Positions 7,376-15,821 of a stretch of DNA of 64,000 nt are shown piece by piece. Numbering within the stretch: the first letter of the stretch is position 1; every line of letters starts with the position of its first letter. Source of the DNA: Martinezella miluonensis (GTDB lineage: Bacteria; Pseudomonadota; Alphaproteobacteria; Rhizobiales; Rhizobiaceae); NCBI RefSeq assembly GCF_900094545.1, contig NZ_FMAH01000033.1:18741-82740 (forward strand). The letters run 5' to 3'. Position numbers and translations under genes: made by a program. A model generated the notes under the pieces. The model worked only from the letters and a program-made list of their open reading frames with translations. It had not been told where the DNA came from and did not search any database.

Positions 7376-8311
7376 TCAGCCTCCGTAGATGGCTGCGTTC
7401 AGCTCGCGGATCGCACTGGCGGTGCGCGGTCCGAAGCCGAGCAGATGCAGGCCATCCATGCGTATGATCGCCTTGCTGCTGGCGGCGGGCGTCAGCGAAA
7501 TCGCCGGCTGCTTGAGCAGGTCCTCGTTCGACATAGACATCGGGCCTTCGCGATCCATGATCAGGATGACGTCGGGCTTGGCTTCGATGATCGCTTCGTC
7601 GGTCACCGACTTGTAGCCGGAGAAGCCGCTAATCGCATTGATGGCGCCGGTGAGCTTGATGATGCCGTCGGCAGCCGTGTTGCTGCCCGACGCTAATATC
7701 TTGCCGTTCTGGTTGCTGAGCACGAAGAGCACGCGCTTGCGCTCAGCTTCCGGGCGCTTGGCGGAATCGCCGATGGCGGCGTCCAGATCGGCGGCGACCT
7801 TGTCTTCCAGTGCCTTCGTCTTTTCCGGCACGCCGAGCAGCGAGCCGACGACGTCAATCTTCTTCAGAATGCCGTCGCGATCATAGGTTTGCGGTACGGT
7901 TTCGAACGGCAGGCTGGCATTGCGCAATACGGCCAGCGCCTCTGGCGGGCCGGAGCCCTCGACCGCGATGATGGCCGTCGGGTTGACAGCCAGGATGCCT
8001 TCCGGCGAGAGCGCGCGCATGTAGCCGACATCGGGAAGCTTGGTCGCTTCCTTCGGATAGAGACTGGTGGAGTCGCGGGCGATCAACCGCTTCTCCTCGC
8101 CGAGCGCATAGACGATCTCGGTCACATCGCCGCCGATGGAGACGAGGCGCGTGGTGTCCAGCTTCTTTAGCGTTTCCGCGGCATGGGCATGTCGGACGAA
8201 GCCGCCATAGCCTGCGATGGGGCTTGCCGGCACGAGTGGTAGAGCCATCACAAGCATGGTCAGGGCGACTTCCCAAGGCCTGATGCGCTTGAAGTTCTTA
8301 AACATCGTCAT
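7376..8311 (-). CDS. hmuT: Periplasmic heme-binding protein HmuT
   Basis: A 311-residue class III substrate-binding protein. A signal peptide with an unusually long N-region ends near AHAAETL (about residue 45). The mature part starts with the typical RLVSIGGDVTEIVYALG and keeps the two-lobe periplasmic binding pattern (DVGYMRALSPEGILAVNP; EAKPDVILIMDREG). It collects heme in the periplasm and feeds HmuUV. It lies inside hmuPSTUV, 10 bp after hmuS. Confidence 0.92.
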   Translation of the reverse strand: MTMFKNFKRIRPWEVALTMLVMALPLVPASPIAGYGGFVRHAHAAETLKKLDTTRLVSIGGDVTEIVYALGEEKRLIARDSTSLYPKEATKLPDVGYMRALSPEGILAVNPTAIIAVEGSGPPEALAVLRNASLPFETVPQTYDRDGILKKIDVVGSLLGVPEKTKALEDKVAADLDAAIGDSAKRPEAERKRVLFVLSNQNGKILASGSNTAADGIIKLTGAINAISGFSGYKSVTDEAIIEAKPDVILIMDREGPMSMSNEDLLKQPAISLTPAASSKAIIRMDGLHLLGFGPRTASAIRELNAAIYGG

Positions 8312-8321
8312 TTGCCGTCTC

Positions 8322-9377
8322 TCACGCAGCGACGCTGGCGCCGTCTTTCGTCAGGTTTTCGATGATGGCACGCCAATCGGGACGCTCGTCGAAGCCTTCC
8401 TTCCGCTTGCCGAAGAACTGGATGATCATCTCGCCCTTGGCGTTGTAGGCTTCGAGCGAAGTGACATGGCCGTCCTTGGTCGGCTTGCGCACGGCCCAGG
8501 CTTCGGCGATCTGGTCCTGGCGCAGATGCAGGTGGAAGGTCGGATCCATGACATTGATCCAGGGACCCACGGTCTGCACGTTGAAGATCGGGCCGGAATG
8601 GATCTGCACGGTGCCTTCATTGGCGACGAAGCACATGATCGGCAAGCCCTCGCGCACGGAGGCGTGCATCATCTCGGCGACGGCACCGGCATCCAGCTTC
8701 CATGCATAGTCGTCGCCGACGGTGCGGATGGCATCCTGACGGCCGATTTTCAGTTTCTTCAGCATGCTGAAGAATTCGTGCGTGTCGGTCATGCGGCTCC
8801 AGTGGTCGCGCAGCTCGTCGCGGCTGATATCGCCCTCCGTTGGGCCGTTATCATAACCGGAGCGGTCCTCGACGAATTCCTGCGACTGGTCTTCGATGCG
8901 CAGCTCTGCGACCATGGCGTGATAGGCTTCGACATTCGAGGCGGGACGTAGATGCACCTTATGGACGGCATCGCCGGCCTTGTCGAAGAACTGCAGGCTC
9001 AGCTTCTTCTGATCGCCATCGAGCTTGGTGACGGCAAAGCCATGCACCCAGCGCTTCGGGAAGATGCGCAGGTCGATATTCTCGCCAAGCACGATGGCCG
9101 CCTGGACGCCGAACTTCATGTTTTCATAGACGCCGATCTTCTCGTGCACGGCACTTTCGTTGCGCGAGAGGGCCATGATCTCGCCGAGCGAGGCGATCCG
9201 CGCCAGGAAGCGATCGACGCTTGCGTCGATGCGGGTAGCTGAGATGCCGACTTCGGCAGCCACCAGGGCTGCCTCGGAAATATTGAGGCGGGCTGCGATA
9301 TCGCGCTCGCGCATCTTCGGATTCTCGGCGCGGAAGGCGCGGATTTCGGCGGGTGTCGGTCGGGTCGTCTCAGTCAT
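8322..9377 (-). CDS. hmuS: Hemin-degrading/heme carrier protein HmuS
   Basis: A 351-residue cytoplasmic protein with the duplicated HemS/ChuX fold. Repeat one contains MALSRNESAVHEKIGVYENM and repeat two begins near EFFSMLKKLKIGRQDAIR. HmuS takes heme from HmuV and passes it on or degrades it. The gene follows hmuP by 9 bp and precedes hmuT. Length and start are normal for rhizobia. Confidence 0.93.
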   Translation of the reverse strand: MTETTRPTPAEIRAFRAENPKMRERDIAARLNISEAALVAAEVGISATRIDASVDRFLARIASLGEIMALSRNESAVHEKIGVYENMKFGVQAAIVLGENIDLRIFPKRWVHGFAVTKLDGDQKKLSLQFFDKAGDAVHKVHLRPASNVEAYHAMVAELRIEDQSQEFVEDRSGYDNGPTEGDISRDELRDHWSRMTDTHEFFSMLKKLKIGRQDAIRTVGDDYAWKLDAGAVAEMMHASVREGLPIMCFVANEGTVQIHSGPIFNVQTVGPWINVMDPTFHLHLRQDQIAEAWAVRKPTKDGHVTSLEAYNAKGEMIIQFFGKRKEGFDERPDWRAIIENLTKDGASVAA

Positions 9378-9386
9378 TTTTCATGC

Positions 9387-9587
9387 CTATTTGTTGAGTA
9401 TGAGCTTGCCTTGGCGCGTAATCTTCATGCGGTAGATGACGCCTTCGTGCTTGATCATGATTTCGGTCTGGCCCCGGAAAATATCCGTGCTCTCGACAAT
9501 TCTTAACTGCGGTGCCGCCGCGCTTCGCGCCGGCGGCGTTGGGGTCTTGTCAGCAATCATCCTGTTTGGTTTTGCCTGAAAATTCAT
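9387..9587 (-). CDS. hmuP: Hemin uptake protein HmuP (HemP family)
   Basis: A 66-residue protein. The conserved HemP half is about residues 35-66: VESTDIFRGQTEIMIKHEG followed by YRMKITRQGKLILNK. In Bradyrhizobium and Sinorhizobium, HmuP is required for expression of the heme receptor gene. It is the first gene of the operon and faces tonB across a 159-bp shared regulatory gap. An internal ATG at 9560 is possible, but the upstream start is kept. Confidence 0.9.
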   Translation of the reverse strand: MNFQAKPNRMIADKTPTPPARSAAAPQLRIVESTDIFRGQTEIMIKHEGVIYRMKITRQGKLILNK

Positions 9588-9746
9588 CGGTGGCCGAACT
9601 GCTGCCCGGTCAAATTTATCTTGACTCTCATACTCATGGTTTCATAAAAACGCAATAGGATACAAAGAAAGTCAAGTTTAAAAATTGCGACGGTACACGC
9701 TAGGGCAGTTGGCCGGCTGGCGCGCGTCAAAGCATATTCAGGAGAC
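9588..9746. promoter_or_regulatory. Divergent control region between hmuPSTUV and the tonB operon
   Basis: An AT-rich gap between two iron-related operons. On the plus strand TTGACT (9621-9626) and CATAAA 16 bp later form a plausible sigma-70 promoter for the tonB side. GTCAA/TTGAC forms an inverted repeat at about 9609-9625. A TGA...TCA pair resembling the rhizobial RirA box (TGA-N16-TCA) is present but with a 17-nt spacing, so iron control by RirA or Irr is expected but not shown. Confidence 0.45.
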
Positions 9747-10202
9747 ATGCCGATGCTGACGAAAACGATCTTGACGCTCGCTATCTCGGGAATGTTCGTC
9801 TCGGCATACTGCGTTCCCGCCTTCGCCGAGGATGCGAGCGCGGTCCCGACAACCGCCGCGCACAAGCTCAATGTCGAGCTCAATGCGCTGGCGCCGTCGC
9901 AGAAGGGTTGCATGATGACCTTCGTCGCCGAGAACGAGATGGCGACGCCGATCAACAAGATCTCTTTCGAGCTCGCCTTCTTCAACGACAAGAATGCCGT
10001 CGACCGTGTCACCGTCCTCGATTTCCGCGATCTGCCGCTCGGCAAGAAGCGCGTGCGGCAATTCGATATGCCCGGCGTGAAATGCGAGGCCGTCTCCCGC
10101 ATCATCATCAACGATACGCCCGTATGCGATGGTCCGGCGGCGGGCGAGTGCAAGGCCGCACTGGCGACCCGCTCGCAAACATCAGTTCCTTTTGAAGGCT
10201 GA
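9747..10202 (+). CDS. Secreted conserved hypothetical protein encoded with tonB
   Basis: A 151-residue protein with a clear signal peptide (about residues 1-27, cut after VPAFA). The mature part has three cysteines and a Tyr-poor beta-rich pattern (GCMMTFVAENEMATPINKIS). No function is recognised. It starts at an ATG 6 bp after AGGAG and ends 5 bp before tonB, so it is in one operon with it and probably serves TonB-dependent uptake in the periplasm. Confidence 0.75.
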   Translation: MPMLTKTILTLAISGMFVSAYCVPAFAEDASAVPTTAAHKLNVELNALAPSQKGCMMTFVAENEMATPINKISFELAFFNDKNAVDRVTVLDFRDLPLGKKRVRQFDMPGVKCEAVSRIIINDTPVCDGPAAGECKAALATRSQTSVPFEG

Positions 10203-10207
10203 CGGCC

Positions 10208-11458
10208 ATGGCGATGCGCTCGGTCAAGGTTTCTATGGAGCGCCGTGCCAACGGCGGCTTGAATGACAACTATCCGAGCGCGCTGCCGGGCCATGAATTG
10301 ACCGGCCTCGAAGGCGTGCCACGTCCGCCGGCTGGTGAGACGGTGATACACTATAGCCGCCTTACGCAGATCAGCCCCTTTCCGGACAACCCAGCAGAGC
10401 CGGTGACGGTCGCGGCGGCGGAGCAACTGCCGATGGATGCGCTGCCTGAAAAGCTTGAGGTGGCGGCTTCGGGCCGCAAAACGCCGCTTCTTTTTTCCGG
10501 CCTGGGATCCTGCCTGTTCCACGCGCTTGTCGTCACACTATTGCTGCTAACCTTCGTGGCGACGCCGGAAGAGGCGCAGGAGGAGGCGGGCGATACAGTC
10601 AGCGTCATTATGATCGGTAATGCCGATGCGGATCAGATGGCGGCAGGCGAGAATAATCCGCAGACGGAACCGGAACAGGTGACGGCAGAGGCGGTACAGC
10701 CGCAGACGGTCCAACCGACCGAAGTCACGCCGGAAGAGACCCAGCAGCCGCAGCCCGACGTTGTGCAGCCTCAGGTAGTTGAAGCTCAGCCCGTCCAGAC
10801 GATTGAAGCCGTACAGCCGGTTGATCAGGTTCCGCCCGAAACCGTTGTTTCGGAGCAACCCCAGATCCTGGCAACCCAGGCGCCGGCCGAGACGACGGTG
10901 ATGCAGCCCGCCGAGCCGATCCAGCCCGTCAACACCCAGGTTGCCGAGGCCCAGCCAATCCAACCCATGCCCGAAGCGGTTACTCCCGTTGCAAAGCCGA
11001 AACCCGTCGAGAAGCCGAAGGAAGTCAAGAAGCCGATCGCAAAGATCGTAAAGGCGAAGTCGGGGTCGAAGGGCGAGAGCAGGGAGGACAGCAAGAGAGG
11101 TTCTTCCGAGGGGACTGAGACGGCTCAATCCGACACCAATTCAATGGCGAATGCTCAGCGCATGGGAGCGGGAAGCGCCGCTGTTGCCAACTATCCAGGC
11201 AAGGTTCAGGCTCGTATTCGGAGAGCGGTCCGTGTCTCGTCGAAATATGAAGGCGGCATCACGGTGCGTGTCCGCCTTACGATTGGTGCCAACGGCGGTT
11301 TGAGTTCAATGTCGATCGCCCGAAGCTCGGGTATTCCTGAACTTGACGAAGCAGTTGCCGACGGTATCCGCAGGGCAGCGCCTTTCCCGCCATTGCCGCC
11401 GGAGTGGGGTAAGCCAAGCTGGTCGTTCACTCAGGAAGTCCAGGTGACGCGGCGCTAA
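10208..11458 (+). CDS. tonB: TonB energy transducer
   Basis: A 416-residue protein. A cytoplasmic N-terminal extension of about 98 residues precedes one membrane anchor (about 99-117, CLFHALVVTLLLLTFVA). A long Pro/Gln/Val-rich periplasmic spacer (about 145-270, many QP and EP pairs) ends in a Lys-Pro stretch (KPKPVEKPKEVKKP). The TonB C-terminal domain follows (about 325-416, NYPGKVQARIRRAVR ... RSSGIPELDEAV). It couples the proton motive force, through ExbBD, to outer membrane heme or siderophore receptors. ExbBD are not in the window. The N-terminal extension is longer than in E. coli but common in rhizobia. Confidence 0.92.
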   Translation: MAMRSVKVSMERRANGGLNDNYPSALPGHELTGLEGVPRPPAGETVIHYSRLTQISPFPDNPAEPVTVAAAEQLPMDALPEKLEVAASGRKTPLLFSGLGSCLFHALVVTLLLLTFVATPEEAQEEAGDTVSVIMIGNADADQMAAGENNPQTEPEQVTAEAVQPQTVQPTEVTPEETQQPQPDVVQPQVVEAQPVQTIEAVQPVDQVPPETVVSEQPQILATQAPAETTVMQPAEPIQPVNTQVAEAQPIQPMPEAVTPVAKPKPVEKPKEVKKPIAKIVKAKSGSKGESREDSKRGSSEGTETAQSDTNSMANAQRMGAGSAAVANYPGKVQARIRRAVRVSSKYEGGITVRVRLTIGANGGLSSMSIARSSGIPELDEAVADGIRRAAPFPPLPPEWGKPSWSFTQEVQVTRR

Positions 11459-11686
11459 GTCGGCGCGGGAATGCCCAGTCCGTGCATCTGTTTCAGGACC
11501 CAATCGCTGCGAATGAATTGCATCGGTGCACACCGAGAAGGCTCTGCAAGTTGGCTAACCGAGTTTCGCTCTAAAATATGATGTAAATCCTCAACTTTAT
11601 ACTTTACTATAAAACTCATGTTTACTAAGGTCGCCTCGCGCTCGGCGGAATCGAGCGTGCAAGAGCAACCAGCAAGCGGGTGATGC

Positions 11687-12085
11687 ATGGCGCGTAAGGG
11701 GAAGAAGGATTCTGGCCGCGGGAGCCGTGAGGTGCAGGCTACGGCGCAGACCTCCGGCAAGTCCAATCTCGATGTGCGCAGCTTTCTCTATGTCGGCGGT
11801 CGCGATTGCCAGGTGGCGCATCTGCGCCAGATCGCCAGCAACTTCGGGGCTGAACTGATCCATCACGACGGCGGGCTGCGCGAAGCAGTGTCGCGCATCG
11901 ATACGGTGCTGCCTTCGGTCGACTGCGTCTTCTGCCCTATCGACTGTATCAGCCACGATGCGTGCCTGCGGGTGAAGACCGGCTGCAAGAAGTTCGGCAA
12001 GGCCTTCATTCCGTTGCGCAACGGCAGCAAGTCCAGCCTCGAGCGGGCGCTGCAGACCATGAAAGAACGAGACGTTTCCCAATGA
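11687..12085 (+). CDS. DUF2325 domain protein
   Basis: A 132-residue protein. After a basic, disordered N-terminus of about 30 residues comes a full DUF2325 domain: FLYVGGRDCQVAHLRQI, GAELIHHDGG, then the Cys-rich VFCPIDCISHDACLRVKTGC. The clustered Cys and His residues suggest metal binding. Its stop codon overlaps the next start (ATGA). Function is unknown. The position between tonB and a possible heme monooxygenase suggests a link to iron or heme. Confidence 0.85.
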   Translation: MARKGKKDSGRGSREVQATAQTSGKSNLDVRSFLYVGGRDCQVAHLRQIASNFGAELIHHDGGLREAVSRIDTVLPSVDCVFCPIDCISHDACLRVKTGCKKFGKAFIPLRNGSKSSLERALQTMKERDVSQ

Positions 12086-12360
12086 TCGACAATGGCCCTG
12101 ACGGGTTTATGCTGATCGGCCTGCACAAGCTGGCCGCGCAGAATGGTGATGGGCTTGTGCCCGAACTCTATGAATTGCTGATGCGCCGCGCCGAGGAACG
12201 GCAGCGTGCTGCGAATGTTGCGACTTTTCCGGCGTGGAAGGCGCGCATGCCCGGAGAAGCGCCGGATCAGCCGCTGGACGAGGCCAGCCGTGACGGCGCA
12301 AATGTCGTTGCCTTTGCGCCGAGGGTGGATAAGAGTGTCGCACGCCGCAAGAAGGTCTGA
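12082..12360 (+). CDS. Small hypothetical protein coupled to the DUF2325 gene
   Basis: A 92-residue protein starting at the ATG that overlaps the preceding stop codon by 4 bp. It is mostly polar with a basic C-terminus (VARRKKV) and a short N-terminal helix region (GLHKLAAQNGDGLVPELYELLMRR). No domain is recognised. The ATGA overlap and the 18-bp gap to the next gene argue for a real three-gene operon. Confidence 0.7.
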   Translation: MIDNGPDGFMLIGLHKLAAQNGDGLVPELYELLMRRAEERQRAANVATFPAWKARMPGEAPDQPLDEASRDGANVVAFAPRVDKSVARRKKV

Positions 12361-12378
12361 TCGTCGAACGAGGTTGCC

Positions 12379-12693
12379 ATGTACATCGCCATGAACCGCT
12401 TCAAGGTCGTCATCGGTTTGGAGGGCGAATTCGAAGAGGTTTGGAGAGGGCGCGATTCCCGCCTCTCCGACGTGCCCGGCTTCCTGGAGTTTCGCCTGTT
12501 GCGCGGTAAGGCGGATGTCGATGGAGGCTATACGCTGTTTTCCTCGCACACCGCCTGGCACAGCGAAGAGGATTTCATCAACTGGACGAAATCCGAGCAT
12601 TTTCGCGTGGCACATCGCAACGCAAGCGACAACAAGCGGCTCCATTGGGGGCCGCCGCAATTCGAAGGCTTCAGCGTGGTTCCTGGCGTTTAA
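12379..12693 (+). CDS. Antibiotic biosynthesis monooxygenase (ABM) domain protein, possible heme-degrading monooxygenase
   Basis: A 104-residue single-domain ABM fold: YIAMNRFKVVIGLEGEFEEVW, then a buried strand GFLEFRLLRG and a C-terminal WTKSEHFRVAHR helix. IsdG/HmoA and rhizobial HmuQ/HmuD heme oxygenases have this size and order. The helix carries a His in the usual heme-ligand area (EHFRVAH). With hmuPSTUV and tonB nearby, opening of imported heme is the likeliest role. ABM proteins with other substrates cannot be excluded. Confidence 0.75.
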   Translation: MYIAMNRFKVVIGLEGEFEEVWRGRDSRLSDVPGFLEFRLLRGKADVDGGYTLFSSHTAWHSEEDFINWTKSEHFRVAHRNASDNKRLHWGPPQFEGFSVVPGV

Positions 12694-12729
12694 GCCGGTA
12701 TTGCCAGCTCGCCGGTGACGATGCCGGCT

Positions 12730-13107
12730 TTATGCCTTCGCGGTATTCGTCCTGAAGAAGGCGCCGAGCGCTATCACGGCCCAGCCGGCAATCATGCCCA
12801 TTCCGCCCGTCGGGGCGGCCATCGGAAATAACGAGCTGCCGCCGAAGTGACGGCTGATCAGGTCGCCTGCGAAGATCAGCGTTCCCAATCCCAGCAGAAC
12901 AGCGGCAACCGGCGCGGTGCGAATGCGGTCATAGCTGGCATAGAGCGCCAAGAGGGCAGGGGCGTGCGCGAGGCTCATGGTGGAGGCTGCACCAAGGAAA
13001 TGCGTATCGCCGCCATGGGTGGCAGCTGCAGCAAGCGCGACGCCGCCGCCGCCGAGAATGCCGGCGATAAACAGGGTGGCCGGACGGATTACGGCGCCAA
13101 TGCTCAT
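12730..13107 (-). CDS. DUF423 family membrane protein
   Basis: A 125-residue protein with four hydrophobic helices. The DUF423 hallmarks are present: ALAAAATHGG after helix 1, AHAPALLALY in helix 2, and PTGGMGMIAGWAVIALGAFF at the end. The start is ATG 13107 behind GAGGAAG, 7 bp after the globin stop codon, so both form an operon. A longer reading from 13233 would overlap globin. Function in the inner membrane is unknown. Confidence 0.85.
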   Translation of the reverse strand: MSIGAVIRPATLFIAGILGGGGVALAAAATHGGDTHFLGAASTMSLAHAPALLALYASYDRIRTAPVAAVLLGLGTLIFAGDLISRHFGGSSLFPMAAPTGGMGMIAGWAVIALGAFFRTNTAKA

Positions 13108-13114
13108 ATCTTCC

Positions 13115-13504
13115 TCATTCTCGGTTCTGCATGTGGAACGCCAGACGCTCGACGGGCTCCCAGATGATTGCACGCAGTTTTTCGTTCTCGATGGTTTCGT
13201 CCATGGCTCGGCGGAAACAAAGTAGCCACTCATCGCGTTCTCTCGGGCCGATGGCAGCGACGAAATGCCGGCTGCGCAGGCGGGGATGGCCGCGCTTTTC
13301 GATATAGAGCTGCGGTCCGCCGAGATAGCCGGTCAGATATTCGTAGAATTTCTCTTGCGAGCCTTCGAGGCTCGGCGGGTGTACGGCGCGGCAATTGGCT
13401 GCTTCCGGCAGCGTATCCATCAATTCGTAAAAACGCGAGGTCAACGCCCGCACCGTGCGGTCGCCGCCGATCGCTTCGTAAAGTGTGATGGTTTCTTCGC
13501 TCAA
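13115..13504 (-). CDS. Group II truncated hemoglobin
   Basis: A 129-residue protein with the trHb2 pattern: LYEAIGGDRTVRALTSRFYELM, then EYLTGYLGGPQLYIEKRGHP and LRSRHFVAAIGPRERDEWL carrying the proximal His. Such globins bind oxygen or nitric oxide and are often tied to nitrosative stress. It is cotranscribed with the DUF423 gene. Heme binding agrees with the surrounding heme-uptake genes, but the gene is not part of the hmu operon. Confidence 0.9.
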   Translation of the reverse strand: MSEETITLYEAIGGDRTVRALTSRFYELMDTLPEAANCRAVHPPSLEGSQEKFYEYLTGYLGGPQLYIEKRGHPRLRSRHFVAAIGPRERDEWLLCFRRAMDETIENEKLRAIIWEPVERLAFHMQNRE

Positions 13505-13594
13505 GCCTCGGCCCCTGTTTGCGATGTTCTACATGGCAACTGACGGGCGCTGCCGCAACCGTCGATATGGCCGGTGCGGCGTTTCGGCGCTGCC

Positions 13595-14665
13595 TTATTT
13601 GCCGGTCGTCAGGTGAAAGGCGTCGCTTTCGCCGGGAACGAGTTCGAGCGGCCAGGTCCTCTGGCGCTTCGTGTTGGGGTAGATATGGTTGTAGGCGGGC
13701 ATGCTGGAAAGCAGGATTTCCGCGAGTTCGACCCCGAGATCGTGCAGCGAGGTACGAAAGCAGGTCAGCGTCGGCTGCAGGAATTTGGCGCGCGGCGCCT
13801 CGCGAAAGCCAACGACAGCAACATCGCGACCGGGAATGATGCCAGCCTCCATGACACGCCGATAGAAGCCGATGGCCATCAGCTCATAGATCAGGATCAC
13901 AGCCGTCGGCCTGTCTTTCAGGCCAAGCAGCTCATCGGCGACCTGATAGCCACCCTGTTCGCTCGATTTGGCGCGGATGACCAGCGCGGGATCATAGGGG
14001 ATACCATGCCGCTCCAGTGCGCGGCGATAGCCTTCTACGAAGACGAAGCCGAGATTGATGTCGCTGGCGGGCGTGCTGATGGCAATGCGCCGGTGCCCAT
14101 GCGCCACAAGCCGGTCGACGGCGCAATTGGCGACGCCGTCGAAATCCAGGTCGGCCCAGGGATGCTGCACGCCCGAGAGGCTGCGGCCAAGCGCCGCGAA
14201 TGGAATTTTCGCCTTGGCGAGCATATCGAAGCGCTTGTCGACACGCTGCGTCTCGGAAAGGATCAGCGCATCGACGATGCGCCTCGCGACCATGCGCTTC
14301 AGATATTCGTAGGGGTCTTCGTCATGCGGGCAAGGGAGCATGATCAGATCGAGATTGTGTCGCGAGAACACGCTCTGCAGCCCGCCCGTCACAGTCAGAA
14401 AGAAGTTGTCGCTGTTTTCAACCGTTTCCCGGCTGGATTGGATCATCAGCCCGATAACGTTGGTGGTGCCTTGCCGCAGGCTGCGCCCGGATTGGTTGGC
14501 CACATAGCCGAGTTGTTCGGCGGCGGCGAGCACGCGCTTGCGGGTCTCTTCGTTCACATCCGGCTTGCCGTTCAATGCGCGTGATACTGTGCCGATCGAG
14601 ATATCGAGATGCTCGGCAAGCTGGCGAATTCCCTTCATTGGCCGCGGTTTTCCTCCATGCGCCAT
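13595..14665 (-). CDS. LacI family transcriptional regulator of the adjacent sugar operon
   Basis: A 356-residue repressor. The N-terminal helix-turn-helix (IRQLAEHLDISIGTVSRALN, about residues 13-32) is followed by the hinge and a periplasmic-binding-like sensor domain (about 70-345). It is divergent from the oxidoreductase-isomerase-ABC operon that begins at 14774. A perfect 14-bp LacI-type palindrome sits in the gap. The ligand is probably the sugar or derivative handled by that operon. The start is ATG 14665 after AGGAGG; ATG 14638 is possible. Confidence 0.92.
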   Translation of the reverse strand: MAHGGKPRPMKGIRQLAEHLDISIGTVSRALNGKPDVNEETRKRVLAAAEQLGYVANQSGRSLRQGTTNVIGLMIQSSRETVENSDNFFLTVTGGLQSVFSRHNLDLIMLPCPHDEDPYEYLKRMVARRIVDALILSETQRVDKRFDMLAKAKIPFAALGRSLSGVQHPWADLDFDGVANCAVDRLVAHGHRRIAISTPASDINLGFVFVEGYRRALERHGIPYDPALVIRAKSSEQGGYQVADELLGLKDRPTAVILIYELMAIGFYRRVMEAGIIPGRDVAVVGFREAPRAKFLQPTLTCFRTSLHDLGVELAEILLSSMPAYNHIYPNTKRQRTWPLELVPGESDAFHLTTGK

Positions 14666-14714
14666 TTTCCGCTGTCCTCCTCTATTGACACAGGAAAGTC
14701 TTTTCGCATAGTAT

Positions 14715-14728
14715 CGTAAACGTTTACG
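14715..14728. promoter_or_regulatory. LacI-type operator
   Basis: A perfect palindrome, CGTAAACGTTTACG, with the central CG typical of LacI/GalR operators. It lies between the divergent regulator and the sugar operon, 46 bp before the first catabolic gene, so it can control both directions. Confidence 0.8.
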
Positions 14729-14773
14729 GAGCGCGTGTCATGAGGGGTTGATCACCGCCCGCTGGAGGACATC

Positions 14774-15817
14774 GTGAAATTCAATGCCATTTTGTGCGGG
14801 TGCGGAGCTATGTCTAAAGGCTGGCTCAGGGCCATTGCCTCGACGCCATCGCTTGCCGAATCCATTCAGGTTGTCGGCCTGGTCGATCTCAATCGAGCGA
14901 CCGCTGAAAACCTTGCGAAAGAGTTCTCTCTCGAAAATGCCGTCATCGGCTCCGATCTCGCGGAGGTCATTGTCGCGACCAAGGCCGATCTCGTTTTTGA
15001 CGTCGTCATTCCGGCCGCGCGCTTCGGCGTGGTTTCGACGGCACTTAAGGCTGGTTGCCATGTGCTCAGCGAAAAGCCGATGGCGACTTCGCTTTCCGAG
15101 GGTGCTGCGCTGATCGATCTCGCCGCTCAAGCCGGCAAGGTCCACGCCATTATCCAAAACCGCCGCTACATCTCCGGCATCCGGCGCCTGCGCCGGCTCG
15201 TGGAGGAGGGAGCGATCGGTGAACTCACGGGTGTTCATTGCGATTTCTTCCTTGGTCCGCATTTCGGCGGCTTCCGCGAGGAAATGGATAATGTCCTGCT
15301 GCTCGACATGGCGATCCATACGTTCGATGCCGCCCGCTTCGTGTCCGGCAAGGTGCCGGTCTCGGTCTATTGCGTCGAGAAGAACCCCGTGGGCTCCTGG
15401 TATAAGCACGGCGCTTCTGCCCACGCGCTCTTCGACTTTTCCGACGATGTCGTCTTCAGCTATCGCGGCTCCTGGTGCGCCGAGGGACGGCGCACGAGCT
15501 GGGAGAGCCAGTGGCGGCTGACCGGCAGCAAGGGCATGCTGACCTGGGACGGCGAAGAGAGTTTCGAAGCCAGTGTCGCCGGCAATGAGCCCGGCCTGCT
15601 GCATGGCTTCACGCCGATCGAAGTTCCCGGACCGAAACACGAAGAAGAGACGCACGGCCATGCCAGCGTCATCGCCTCCTTCATCGAAGCGATCAGGACC
15701 GGCAGGCCGCCCGAAACGGCAAGCCGCGACAATATCCGCAGCCTGGCCATGGTTCTCGGCGCGATCGAGAGCGCCCAGACCGGCCGGCGCGTCGACATTT
15801 CAGCACAAGGACAGTGA
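14774..15817 (+). CDS. Gfo/Idh/MocA family oxidoreductase
   Basis: A 347-residue NAD(P)-dependent dehydrogenase: N-terminal Rossmann fold (AILCGCGAMSKGWLRAI), then the family motif LSEKPMATSL near residue 97, followed by the C-terminal alpha/beta domain. The start is a GTG at 14774, 5 nt after GGAGG. It is the first gene of a LacI-controlled operon with an isomerase/epimerase and an ABC importer, a setting typical of inositol-like or uncommon sugar catabolism. The substrate cannot be told from sequence. Confidence 0.9.
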   Translation: MKFNAILCGCGAMSKGWLRAIASTPSLAESIQVVGLVDLNRATAENLAKEFSLENAVIGSDLAEVIVATKADLVFDVVIPAARFGVVSTALKAGCHVLSEKPMATSLSEGAALIDLAAQAGKVHAIIQNRRYISGIRRLRRLVEEGAIGELTGVHCDFFLGPHFGGFREEMDNVLLLDMAIHTFDAARFVSGKVPVSVYCVEKNPVGSWYKHGASAHALFDFSDDVVFSYRGSWCAEGRRTSWESQWRLTGSKGMLTWDGEESFEASVAGNEPGLLHGFTPIEVPGPKHEEETHGHASVIASFIEAIRTGRPPETASRDNIRSLAMVLGAIESAQTGRRVDISAQGQ

Positions 15818-15821
15818 GATC

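Noticed and set aside
6748..7467. Long plus-strand open frames opposite hmuU and hmuT
   Set aside because: Their composition (many Arg, Asp, Gly) is that of an antisense reading of GC-rich genes; no motifs and no ribosome sites.
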